The notes beneath the pieces are model-generated. The model made no database searches and had not been told where the DNA came from. It was given only the letters and a program-made list of their open reading frames with translations. The position numbers and the translations under genes were made by a program. A stretch of 64,000 nucleotides of DNA from DSOI01 sp041394885 (lineage in GTDB: Bacteria; Acidobacteriota; Terriglobia; Bryobacterales; Bryobacteraceae): the NCBI GenBank assembly GCA_041394885.1, contig JAWKHI010000027.1, positions 1-64,000 on the forward strand. The letters are read 5' to 3'. Below, in pieces: positions 8,982-17,020 of this stretch (the stretch's first letter is position 1; every line of letters starts with the position of its first letter).

Positions 8982-9323
8982 GTAACGAATCTTACGTTCT
9001 GTAACTTTGGACTCTTAGGTAGCATCCAAGGGAGTGTAGGTATGCGGTCGTATTCCGTAGGGAAAGTCGCGTGAAAGGGCCGGACAGGGGGAATTGGGCG
9101 ATTCTCTTGCGTTTTGTTGGGGTTAAGTTCATTTTGTTCTTTTCAAACCGATGTCGGGATGCTATACTGCCTGACAGTGCCCGGTAACGGGATTGTATTG
9201 CGGATCAGTTGCCTGAAAGCGAGCGTCTGTGTGGCGAACACCGGGTGCCGCTCAATGCCCACTAGGAACGATCCTAGCTCTGTCGGAGTTTCGTTTCTAT
9301 GAAGTAGGAGGTGGGTTTCTAAA
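8982..9323 (+). other. Intergenic leader between nrdR and rpoD
   Basis: No credible gene. The stretch contains a sigma70-like promoter (separate entry), and downstream of it a perfect small hairpin with arms CTAGGA and TCCTAG around ACGA at 9262-9277, followed by the AGGAGG at 9306-9311 that serves rpoD. The transcript would therefore have a leader of roughly 150 bases before the rpoD start codon. Confidence 0.5.
9140..9168 (+). promoter_or_regulatory. Sigma70-type promoter of rpoD
   Basis: Extended -10 element TGCTATACT with TATACT at 9163-9168, preceded at a 17-base spacer by TTTTCA (9140-9145), a partial match to TTGACA. Position and orientation fit rpoD. Read by eye only. Confidence 0.55.
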
Positions 9324-10853
9324 GTGGACCACTACGAAGATCACTATCTCGGCGATGCCCATGCGCCGTTGAACATTCCCTTCGACGAAGAAGGACAATT
9401 TTTCCATCCTGAGGACGCACATGAAGGCGGGGAATTCGCCGCCGCTCCTCAGGAAGAGTCGATTTACACCGACGATCCGGTCCGTGTGTATCTGCGGGAA
9501 ATGGGCGCCGTTCCGCTTTTGACGCGCGAAGGCGAGGTCAACCTGGCCCGCAAGATGGAGCGGGGCAAGTTGCGGATGCAGAAGGCGGTTAGCCGTTCCG
9601 CACTCGTGCAATTGCTCGTACTACAAACAACGGAACTGGTCAAAAAGAACCCGGCCGATCTCGATACGGTCGCCGATCTGGGCGATGTGGAAGACGGCAC
9701 CACCGCCGACGAGAAACGCCGCAAGGAAGTTCTCCAACAGTTCGCCGACTACGCCACCCTCAACAAGAAGGTGGAACAGACGGCGGCCAAGCTGGCCGAG
9801 GTACCCGGGTCTAACAAGAAGCTACGGCGTAAGTGGGCCTGGAAGGCGCAGCGCTCCCGGGTGGAACTGTCCCGGGCCATTCGCGAGATCCCCTGGATAT
9901 CCAGCCGCTGGCGCGATCTTTCCCGCGAGCTCGAACGGGCGCTCGAGGAAATGTCGCAACTCGACGAAGAACTGAAGAAGCTCGAAGGGCGTTCGAGCCC
10001 CACGGCGCAGTCCCGGAACCGTGAGTTGAAGCGCGAGCTTCGAAAGCGGGAACAGCAGGTGGGCGCCACTTTGGTTGATTTGCGCCACACCATGTCGGTG
10101 ATCCGCCACGGTGAGCTCGAAGCCGAACGCGCGAAGAAAGACCTCGTCGAGGCGAATTTGCGCCTGGTGGTCTCGGTGGCCAAGAAATACGTCAACCGCG
10201 GTCTCCACCTGCTGGATCTGATCCAGGAAGGCAACATCGGCCTGATGCGCGCGGCCGACAAGTTCGAATACCGTCGCGGCTACAAGTTCTCGACCTACGC
10301 CACCTGGTGGATCCGCCAAGCGATCACGCGCGCCATCGCCGATCAGAGCCGGACCATACGAATCCCGGTGCACATGAACGAGAGCATGAACAAATTCCTA
10401 CGGGCCACGCGTGAGCTCGAGAAGGAATTGGGCCGTGCTCCGACCAACGAAGAAATATCGCGGCGAATGGACATTCCGGTGGAGAAGGTCCAGAAGCTGA
10501 AGACGATTTCGCGGGATCCTGTGTCGCTCGAGACCCCGGTGGGCCGCGACGGAGAGTCCGCGCTCGGCGATCTGATCGAAGACCGCTGGGTGGGGTCGCC
10601 GGTCGACGCCGTCATCGACACTAACGTCCGTGACGAAACAGCCAATATCCTCAAGACACTGTCGCCGAAAGAGGAGAAGGTGATCCGGCTGCGGTTCGGC
10701 ATCGGCTGCGATCGCGAACATACGCTCGAGGAAATCGGACAGCAGTTCGATGTCACGCGCGAGCGGATCCGCCAGATCGAGGCCAAAGCGTTGCGTCAGT
10801 TGCGGTCGCCGGAACGGGCACGGCATCTGCGGGCGCTGCTCGCCGCGCGTTAA
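9324..10853 (+). CDS. rpoD: Primary RNA polymerase sigma factor, sigma70/RpoD
   Basis: 509 residues. After a short acidic N-terminus, region 1.2 is seen at about 49-80 (DDPVRVYLREMGAVPLLTREGE), a non-conserved coiled-coil-rich insert at about 95-270, region 2 near 275-350 (ANLRLVVSVAKKY, LDLIQEGNIGLMRAADKFEYRRGYKFSTYATWWIRQAI), region 3 (TIRIPVHMNE onward) and region 4 with the helix-turn-helix (TLEEIGQQFDVTRERIRQIEAKALR). The long insert and intact region 2.4 mark it as a housekeeping rather than alternative sigma. GTG start with AGGAGG 12 bases upstream. A strong hairpin follows the stop. No dnaG or rpsU neighbour is present, unlike in Proteobacteria. Confidence 0.97.
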   Translation: MDHYEDHYLGDAHAPLNIPFDEEGQFFHPEDAHEGGEFAAAPQEESIYTDDPVRVYLREMGAVPLLTREGEVNLARKMERGKLRMQKAVSRSALVQLLVLQTTELVKKNPADLDTVADLGDVEDGTTADEKRRKEVLQQFADYATLNKKVEQTAAKLAEVPGSNKKLRRKWAWKAQRSRVELSRAIREIPWISSRWRDLSRELERALEEMSQLDEELKKLEGRSSPTAQSRNRELKRELRKREQQVGATLVDLRHTMSVIRHGELEAERAKKDLVEANLRLVVSVAKKYVNRGLHLLDLIQEGNIGLMRAADKFEYRRGYKFSTYATWWIRQAITRAIADQSRTIRIPVHMNESMNKFLRATRELEKELGRAPTNEEISRRMDIPVEKVQKLKTISRDPVSLETPVGRDGESALGDLIEDRWVGSPVDAVIDTNVRDETANILKTLSPKEEKVIRLRFGIGCDREHTLEEIGQQFDVTRERIRQIEAKALRQLRSPERARHLRALLAAR

Positions 10854-10880
10854 GCGGACAGTCACTTTCCCAGACAAATG

Positions 10881-10910
10881 ATAAGCCCGGGCTCCCGAGC
10901 CCGGGCTTAT
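10881..10910 (+). terminator. Perfect 14-bp hairpin after rpoD
   Basis: ATAAGCCCGGGCTC and its exact reverse complement flank a two-base loop (CC), starting 28 bases after the rpoD stop. There is no T-tract, but the stem is very strong and A/T bases close both ends, so it could act in either direction. Confidence 0.8.
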
Positions 10911-11002
10911 TGCTGTCCCCGCTGTGTCTGGCGGCACGCGGCCCAAACCGCACCATTAACATCCGGCGCCGGTTAACCTATGATTGCTATAGGGGAACTG
11001 TA

Positions 11003-13309
11003 GTGGTACCCATTCTATCCCGGCTCCAGAATGCCGCCGTCAGCGCGGCCGAGGCCGTGATGGTGCCGGCCGCACCGGAAATTCATTCCGCTCAACGAGT
11101 GTTGCCCCCCGGAGGCCACAATTTCGGCACGGCACCGGTGTTCCTGGCCGCGATCAGCACCATCCTTGGCGCCATTATGTTCCTGCGCTTCGGCTACGCC
11201 GTGGGGCACTTGGGGCTTTCCGGCGCAGTGTTGCTGATCCTCCTCGGACACCTGGTCACCATTCCCACGGCGATGGCGGTATCGGAGATCGCAACCAATC
11301 GCCGCGTGGAGGGGGGCGGCGAATACTTCATGATCAGCCGGTCTTTCGGGTCCGCCATCGGCGGCGCGATCGGAGTGTCGTTGTATCTCTCGCAGGCAGT
11401 GTCGGTGGCCTTCTACATGATCGCATTCGCGGAAGCGTTCCGGCCCATTCTCGATTGGATCAACGCCTCTTACGGCGTCGCTCTCGATCCCCGCGTGATC
11501 AGTCTCCCGGCCACGGTGGCGCTTCTGTTCGTGATTCTGAAGAGGGGCGCGGATCTCGGCGTTCGAGTCCTATGGGTGGTGGTGACGATCCTGGCGGTCT
11601 CGCTAACGCTGTTTTTTCTCGGCAAAGGGCCGGAGGCGGGTTCTGTCGAGTCGTTACAGCTTACCAATCATATTGAGAACCCACACAGCTTCGCGCTCGT
11701 ATTCGCCATCTGCTTCCCAGCGTTCACCGGTATGACGGCGGGAGTGGGTCTCTCCGGCGACCTCAAGAATCCGGGCCGGTCGATTCCCCTCGGCACACTG
11801 CTGGCAACAGCGGTGGGCATGATCATGTACCTGGCATTGGTATTCAAGCTGGCCGCGAATGCGTTGCCGCAGGACCTAGCGGCGAATCAGCTCATCATGA
11901 GCGACATCGCGCTTTGGGGGCCGATCATCCCGATCGGGCTGGCCGCGGCCACGCTATCGTCGGCCCTCGGTTCGATACTGATCGCGCCGCGCACGCTACA
12001 GGCTCTCGCGCGCGACCGGGTGCTTCCGAGCCAGCGGCTGAGTGACCTGCTGTCGCGAGGTTATGGCCGCCAGAATGAGCCGGTTGCCGCCACACTCGTC
12101 TCGGGCCTGTTGGCGCTCGCTTTTGTCCTGATGGGTGACGTCGACACGGTATCCCAGGTGATCAGCATGTTCTTCATGGTGACCTACGGATCCATTTGCT
12201 CGATTTCATTTCTCGAGCATTTCGCCGGTAACCCATCCTACCGGCCGTCGTTCCGTTCCCGATGGTACATCTCGCTGCTCGGCGCCATCATGTGCTTCAT
12301 GATGATGTTCCAGATGAGCCCGGCCTACGCGCTGTTTTCGCTGACTATCATGTTCCTGATCTACCAAGGCCTGGGGTGGACGCGAAAGGGCGAGCGCAGT
12401 CTTTCCTCGATCCTACAAGGGGTGATGTTCCAGCTTACGCGGCGCCTCCAGATCAGCATTCAGAAAGCGCGAGCCGGCGAGACGCTCGGCGACTGGCGCC
12501 CTTCGATCCTCGCCATCACCCGGCACTCGGAAGACCGGCTTGGCCAATTCGATCTTCTGCGATGGTTGTGTCACCAACAGGGATTCGGGCAGTTCGTGCA
12601 GTATGTGGAGGGGAAACTGTCGAGGGATTCCGAAGCATTGGCCGGGCGGATCGCGGAGAGGCTGATTCAGCGGACCGAAGTGAGTAAAGCCGGGATCTAC
12701 GTCGACACGATGATCGCGCCGTCTTTCGATAGCGCACTCTCGTCGATCGTGCAGATGCCCGGAGTTTCCGGACTACCGAATAACACGGTGCTGTTTGAAT
12801 ACGCCACCGGCGACGGCGATGTGAGCGAGGTCACGCAAGGGGCGGCTTTGGTGGAGTCCCTCGGTCTCAACGTGGCCATTCTGCGATCCACTCCGGCGCG
12901 GTTCGGATATCGGCGGCACGTGCATATCTGGCTGACCGAAGACGACTATTCGAACGCGCCTTTGATGATTCTGCTTGCCTACATATTGGTCGGACATCCG
13001 GAGTGGCATGAGGCCGAGATCGACATCTTCGCCTGCTACCGGTCCAGCGAAATGGAGTGCGAACTAGGAAAACTGCACGGCATGATCGCGGAGGGCCGGC
13101 TGCCGGTATCGACAAAGAATGTCACCGCCGTGCCTTACGACGGAGAACGCGGAGTGGAAGCCGCCGCGGTGGCGATGTCGGGCAATGCGGATCTGTTGAT
13201 TCTGGGATTGCCGGAAAACGGCCGTGTTCCCTGGGATTCCGCTGACCGGTTCACCGGCTTGAAGGACATCCTGTTCGTGCGCGCAGCCGAGTACATTTCC
13301 ATTTCGTGA
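11003..13309 (+). CDS. SLC12/cation-chloride cotransporter-like APC permease
   Basis: About 768 residues from the GTG at 11003; an ATG at 11060 is an alternative, and the frame is open upstream into the rpoD terminator, which is not a plausible start. Twelve hydrophobic helices occupy roughly the first 470 residues. SLC12-type motifs are visible: NFGTAPVFLAAISTILGAIMF in helix 1, GGGEYFMISRSFG, and FPAFTGMTAGVGLSGDLKNPGRSIP in the conserved helix 6 loop. A large soluble C-terminal domain (about 300 residues) follows, as in eukaryotic Na-K-Cl cotransporters. Family role: ion-coupled transport of chloride with cations or of amino acids; substrate not determinable. Confidence 0.85.
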   Translation: MVPILSRLQNAAVSAAEAVMVPAAPEIHSAQRVLPPGGHNFGTAPVFLAAISTILGAIMFLRFGYAVGHLGLSGAVLLILLGHLVTIPTAMAVSEIATNRRVEGGGEYFMISRSFGSAIGGAIGVSLYLSQAVSVAFYMIAFAEAFRPILDWINASYGVALDPRVISLPATVALLFVILKRGADLGVRVLWVVVTILAVSLTLFFLGKGPEAGSVESLQLTNHIENPHSFALVFAICFPAFTGMTAGVGLSGDLKNPGRSIPLGTLLATAVGMIMYLALVFKLAANALPQDLAANQLIMSDIALWGPIIPIGLAAATLSSALGSILIAPRTLQALARDRVLPSQRLSDLLSRGYGRQNEPVAATLVSGLLALAFVLMGDVDTVSQVISMFFMVTYGSICSISFLEHFAGNPSYRPSFRSRWYISLLGAIMCFMMMFQMSPAYALFSLTIMFLIYQGLGWTRKGERSLSSILQGVMFQLTRRLQISIQKARAGETLGDWRPSILAITRHSEDRLGQFDLLRWLCHQQGFGQFVQYVEGKLSRDSEALAGRIAERLIQRTEVSKAGIYVDTMIAPSFDSALSSIVQMPGVSGLPNNTVLFEYATGDGDVSEVTQGAALVESLGLNVAILRSTPARFGYRRHVHIWLTEDDYSNAPLMILLAYILVGHPEWHEAEIDIFACYRSSEMECELGKLHGMIAEGRLPVSTKNVTAVPYDGERGVEAAAVAMSGNADLLILGLPENGRVPWDSADRFTGLKDILFVRAAEYISIS

Positions 13310-13383
13310 TTCCAGGTTCCCGTTTCGATCACAGCCACCCGGACCGTGAAACCTAGGATAATGAGTCTGCGGAAACAGTCACC

Positions 13384-15126
13384 GTGAATCCAGACGCAAA
13401 CCGAATCGGCCGCTACGAGATCAAGGACAAGCTCGGGGAAGGCGGCATGGGCGTGGTTTATCGCGCGCTCGACTCCGAATTGATGCGCGAGGTGGCCATC
13501 AAGGTGATCCGGCGCGAGGCGCTCGGCGGCGAAGACGACGCGCTCGAACGCTTTGATCGCGAGGCCAAGGCCGCGGGCCAGTTGAAGCACCATTCGATCG
13601 TCACCATTTACGATCGCGGCGAGTGGAACGGCCTACCCTATCTGGTGATGGAATTGGTGGAAGGCGTCACGCTGGACCAGTTGCTGCGCCAGGGCGGGCT
13701 CGATCACTCCGGCGTGCTGAACGTTCTGTCGCAGGTGGCGAGCGGCGTGGACTACGCGCATCAGCGCGGCGTGATCCATCGCGACCTCAAGCCCGCCAAC
13801 ATTTTGGTGCAGAGCGACGGCACGGCGAAGATTCTCGATTTCGGCATCGCCAAGATGAGCTCCGGCGGTACGTCCGCCACGCAGGTGGGCATGCTGGTCG
13901 GAAGCCCCGCATACATGCCGCCGGAGCGCTTTCTCGGCGACGACAGCACCCGCTCCACAGACATCTGGGCGCTCGGCGTCACCGCATTCGAGGCGCTCAC
14001 CGGCCAGCGCCCGTTCCAGGGCGGTGACTGGCAGGCAGTCGCCTACAAGATCTGCAACGAGCCGACGCCGGACCCCACGCGTTTGAACCCGTCGCTGCCG
14101 TCAACCGCCAGCCAAGTGCTGCAGCGCGTCCTGGCGAAATCCCCAGACCAGCGGTTTTCCGACTGTTCCGGCTTCACCGCCGCGCTGCTTTCCGCCTACC
14201 GGTCCGGGGCGCCAACGCCGCCGCCCCCCGCGCCACATGCCCCGGGCCCGGATGCACCGACCCGCGTCGAGCCGATAGGCGAGCCGGCGACACCGTCCAG
14301 AAGCCTGAAGGCGGCCGGGGCCGGTGTGGCAGCCGGAGCCGTGCTGGCGCTCGGTGTCTGGCTTTCGGGCTGGCTCGATCCGGCCACTCCGGTCAACAAG
14401 GATCCGGATCCTTTGCCGCCGCCGGTTGTATCCGGACCCGCCGCGCTCATCGAAACCACCACGGGAGCGATGATGCTCGTTCCCGGCGGCGAGGCTCGTC
14501 TGGGCCCGGACAAGCATCTGGCCAGTCTCGGCGCGTTCTACATCGACAAGACCGAAGTTTCGGTCGACGCCTACCGGCGCTTTTGCGAAGCCACAGGAAG
14601 GGCTCTTCCCGCGGGCATCGCCACGGACTCCAAGCTACCCGTTACCAACGTCACCTGGGCAGAGGCATCCGCGTTCGCCGCCTGGGCCGGAAAGCGGCTG
14701 CCGACAGGGGACGAGTGGGAGAAGGCGGCGCGCGGCGCCTCCGGACAGGTGTTCCCGTGGGGTGAAGTCTATGACCCTGGCCGTGCGAATCTCGGTAGTT
14801 CCGCGGGCAAATCCGTAGAAGCGGTTCCGGTGGATTCCTTCGCGAGCGGTGCGAGCCCGTACGGTCCGCTTCACATGGTGGGCAACGTTTGGGAATGGAC
14901 CGCGACATCCGGAGACGCCGGCGAAAATTTCCCCCGATACGCCCAGATGTTCAAGGACCTTGCTCCACCGCTCACCCGCGGCGACGGTTTCCGGCAAGTG
15001 CGCGGCGCCAGCTATCGTTTCGCGCCGACTCCGGAGGAGGCAGCCCGGCTGACCGCGGACTTCAGTTTAATCCCCGAACGCGCCCGCCGCCAGGACATCG
15101 GTTTTCGCTGCGCGCGCAACCCTTAA
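13384..15126 (+). CDS. Membrane-spanning Ser/Thr protein kinase fused to FGE/SUMF1-like domain
   Basis: 580 residues. The PknB-type kinase domain covers about 10-270: GEGGMG loop, VAIKVI lysine, HRDLKPAN catalytic loop, DFG, and SPAYMPPER activation segment. A Pro-rich linker and one membrane helix (about 303-327, AGVAAGAVLALGVWLSG) lead to an extracytoplasmic formylglycine-generating-enzyme-like domain (about 360-580; KTEVSVDAYRRFCEA, TWAEASAFAAWAGKRLPT, PWGE, MVGNVWEWT, RGASYRF, GFRCA). True FGEs use a pair of active-site cysteines in the C-terminal part; only one Cys (GFRC) is present near the end, so the domain is probably a binding or sensor module rather than an enzyme. GTG start. Similar fusions are common in Acidobacteriota and Planctomycetes. 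Confidence 0.9.
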   Translation: MNPDANRIGRYEIKDKLGEGGMGVVYRALDSELMREVAIKVIRREALGGEDDALERFDREAKAAGQLKHHSIVTIYDRGEWNGLPYLVMELVEGVTLDQLLRQGGLDHSGVLNVLSQVASGVDYAHQRGVIHRDLKPANILVQSDGTAKILDFGIAKMSSGGTSATQVGMLVGSPAYMPPERFLGDDSTRSTDIWALGVTAFEALTGQRPFQGGDWQAVAYKICNEPTPDPTRLNPSLPSTASQVLQRVLAKSPDQRFSDCSGFTAALLSAYRSGAPTPPPPAPHAPGPDAPTRVEPIGEPATPSRSLKAAGAGVAAGAVLALGVWLSGWLDPATPVNKDPDPLPPPVVSGPAALIETTTGAMMLVPGGEARLGPDKHLASLGAFYIDKTEVSVDAYRRFCEATGRALPAGIATDSKLPVTNVTWAEASAFAAWAGKRLPTGDEWEKAARGASGQVFPWGEVYDPGRANLGSSAGKSVEAVPVDSFASGASPYGPLHMVGNVWEWTATSGDAGENFPRYAQMFKDLAPPLTRGDGFRQVRGASYRFAPTPEEAARLTADFSLIPERARRQDIGFRCARNP

Positions 15127-15193
15127 AGGGACTTTAGTATTATCAGTCCTAGAACCCGAATGCTGTCGAACAGCAGGATGGAGAGGAGCACTC

Positions 15194-15940
15194 ATGTCAG
15201 TTGAGAGATTCGGTGCCGGTTCGAGAGGCACTAGCAGACTGATCGGGGCGGGCCTTGCGCTCAGCCTCATCGCCGCTTCTGCCGCCGCGCCGAGACCCGC
15301 GGTACCAGGCCAGGTAGTGGCGCAACCAGACGCCCAGGGAGGTGGCCAACCCGGCGCCGCGCAGAAAATGTACAAGATCGAGATCCTGTCCGCAGCCGGC
15401 AAGCCGCGGCGGCGTAAGAACATGGTGAGCTCCGAGTCAGTGATCCGGGTGACGGATTCCAACGATGTGCCGGTGGCCGGCATCGCCGTGATGTTCTCCC
15501 TGTCCAATCTTTCCGGCGGCTCGGCGGCCTTCGCCAACGGAGCGACATCGACCATCGTCACCACCAATGCAGCGGGTGTGGCGGCAACGGGTAACATGAC
15601 GGCCAGTGCCACCAGCTCGTTCAGTATCGGCGTAAGCGCATCGGTGCCGGGCCAGGCGCCCGTTACGGCCACTATCCCGGTCAACATGGCGACCGCGGTA
15701 GCCGGCGGCGCCGCCGGTGGAGCCGCCGCGGGTGGCGCGGCCGGCGCCGGAGCCGGCGTTTCCGGAGCCGTGATCGGCGTGGTTGTGGCCGCGGGCGCCG
15801 CAGCGGCCGTCGTGGCAGCGAAAACGCTAGGCGGCGGTGGCGGCAGCACGCCTCCGCCCACTTCCGGACCTCCTCCGGCTGCCAACCCGCGAATTCGCAT
15901 CGGCGGGGCAGGCACGCCCACCGTTACCGGACCGCAGTAG
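15194..15940 (+). CDS. Secreted protein with Ig-like (Big-1-type) domain and Gly/Ala-rich hydrophobic tail
   Basis: 248 residues. An N-terminal signal (LIGAGLALSLIAASAAA) is followed by a beta-rich segment at about 60-160 with the pattern SVIRVTDSNDVPVAGIAVMF and TTNAAGVAATGNM, typical of bacterial Ig-like domains of the invasin/Big-1 type. A Gly/Ala-rich stretch (about 170-215) includes a hydrophobic segment that may cross a membrane, then a Pro/Gly tail. GAGGAG precedes the ATG. It is followed by two more exported proteins on the same strand, and the three may form one unit. Function not known. Confidence 0.75.
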   Translation: MSVERFGAGSRGTSRLIGAGLALSLIAASAAAPRPAVPGQVVAQPDAQGGGQPGAAQKMYKIEILSAAGKPRRRKNMVSSESVIRVTDSNDVPVAGIAVMFSLSNLSGGSAAFANGATSTIVTTNAAGVAATGNMTASATSSFSIGVSASVPGQAPVTATIPVNMATAVAGGAAGGAAAGGAAGAGAGVSGAVIGVVVAAGAAAAVVAAKTLGGGGGSTPPPTSGPPPAANPRIRIGGAGTPTVTGPQ

Positions 15941-15966
15941 CCGCACCCGAACGTGAGGACTTGCCA

Positions 15967-17019
15967 ATGAGAACCGTAATTCTTTTAATGACGGCGAGCT
16001 GCATCTGGGCGGGTGAGGTTCGAATCACTCCCACAGCCGCGCCGAAGGTAAATTCACCACAGAGAGCTCTGGCCGAAGAGACGCAATCGGTGTCGGCGCC
16101 GGTGGCCGGATATGCCGTCACGCAATCTCCGCTTTCGGTGCGCGGCCTGTTGGGCGCGCCGGGAGCGATCCACTACGCCGATGCGCCGTTCACGCTTCCC
16201 GAGGGAGTGCGCGACGTTCGCATCGCCCCCGGCCATGGCTGGCTGCTCGCGGTACGCGGCGAGAACGAAGCCGCCTCGGCCTGGATTCCCGAACAGGGGT
16301 TGGAGCGCGAACTCGGCGTCGTGCGAGGCGCCGATTGGAGCGTCGAGTTCAGCGGCGGCGGCGAGTCCGCGCTTTTCCTCGTGCCGTCCACCGGCCGCGC
16401 CTATGTCTTCACGGGGCTGCCGAACGAGCCGGAAATGGCCGCGGACCTTTCCGCCGCCGATTGGCCCGCCGATATCGCCGGGTTGGCCATTTCCCGCGAC
16501 GGAAAACTGCTGACTGCCTGTACTCGCCAGGGTGGCGTTTGGCTACTGGCGGCGAACGGGCAGCCGGCACATCGGCTGCTCGCCGACGGCCTCCCGGCGG
16601 CTTCGATCGCCTTTGACCGCGGCAGTGGCCGGCTATTGATTCTCGACCGGACGGCCGGGCGCGTGTTGACGGTGGAAGCGCCGGAGCAGGGAACCGGCGC
16701 GCTGGTGTTGCTGCCCGAGACGGGATCGGCGTGGAGCGCCGCGGCGCGGTTGCTGTCCGTCCCTGACGGTGTTCTCGTGGCCGATTCCGAAACCGGCCGA
16801 GTAGCGAAAATCGTTCTGGAGACGCAGTCGGTCGAGTTCTCAGAGGCCGGAGCTTTTTCCGAAGCCCGCCCTCTGCGATGGCAGGGAAGCTTGCTGCTGT
16901 CGGGACTGGAGGGCGCGGCATCGCGCATCTTCGCGCCGCAACCCGGCGCCGAGTCCGCCGTCAGTTATGTGCCGATCTCGAGGACGCTCGAGGTAACCGG
17001 CGAAGGGGAGCAGCAATAG
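15967..17019 (+). CDS. Exported beta-propeller-like protein
   Basis: About 350 residues from the ATG at 15967 (GAGGA upstream); an earlier in-frame TTG two codons before is less likely. A short signal peptide (MRTVILLMTASCIWAGE) is followed by repeats resembling NHL/WD40-type blades: DVRIAPGHGWLLAVRG, GLAISRDGKLLTAC, SIAFDRGSGRLLILDRTAGRV, VPDGVLVADSETGRVAKI. No catalytic residues are apparent. The stop lies one base before the start of the IPT-repeat gene, so the two are co-translated. Likely a secreted structural or binding protein; no named family can be assigned. Confidence 0.75.
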   Translation: MRTVILLMTASCIWAGEVRITPTAAPKVNSPQRALAEETQSVSAPVAGYAVTQSPLSVRGLLGAPGAIHYADAPFTLPEGVRDVRIAPGHGWLLAVRGENEAASAWIPEQGLERELGVVRGADWSVEFSGGGESALFLVPSTGRAYVFTGLPNEPEMAADLSAADWPADIAGLAISRDGKLLTACTRQGGVWLLAANGQPAHRLLADGLPAASIAFDRGSGRLLILDRTAGRVLTVEAPEQGTGALVLLPETGSAWSAAARLLSVPDGVLVADSETGRVAKIVLETQSVEFSEAGAFSEARPLRWQGSLLLSGLEGAASRIFAPQPGAESAVSYVPISRTLEVTGEGEQQ

Positions 17020-17020
17020 G

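Noticed and set aside
9114..9302. 62-codon frame upstream of rpoD
   Set aside because: Covers the promoter and leader; no ribosome binding site and Cys-rich unlikely sequence.
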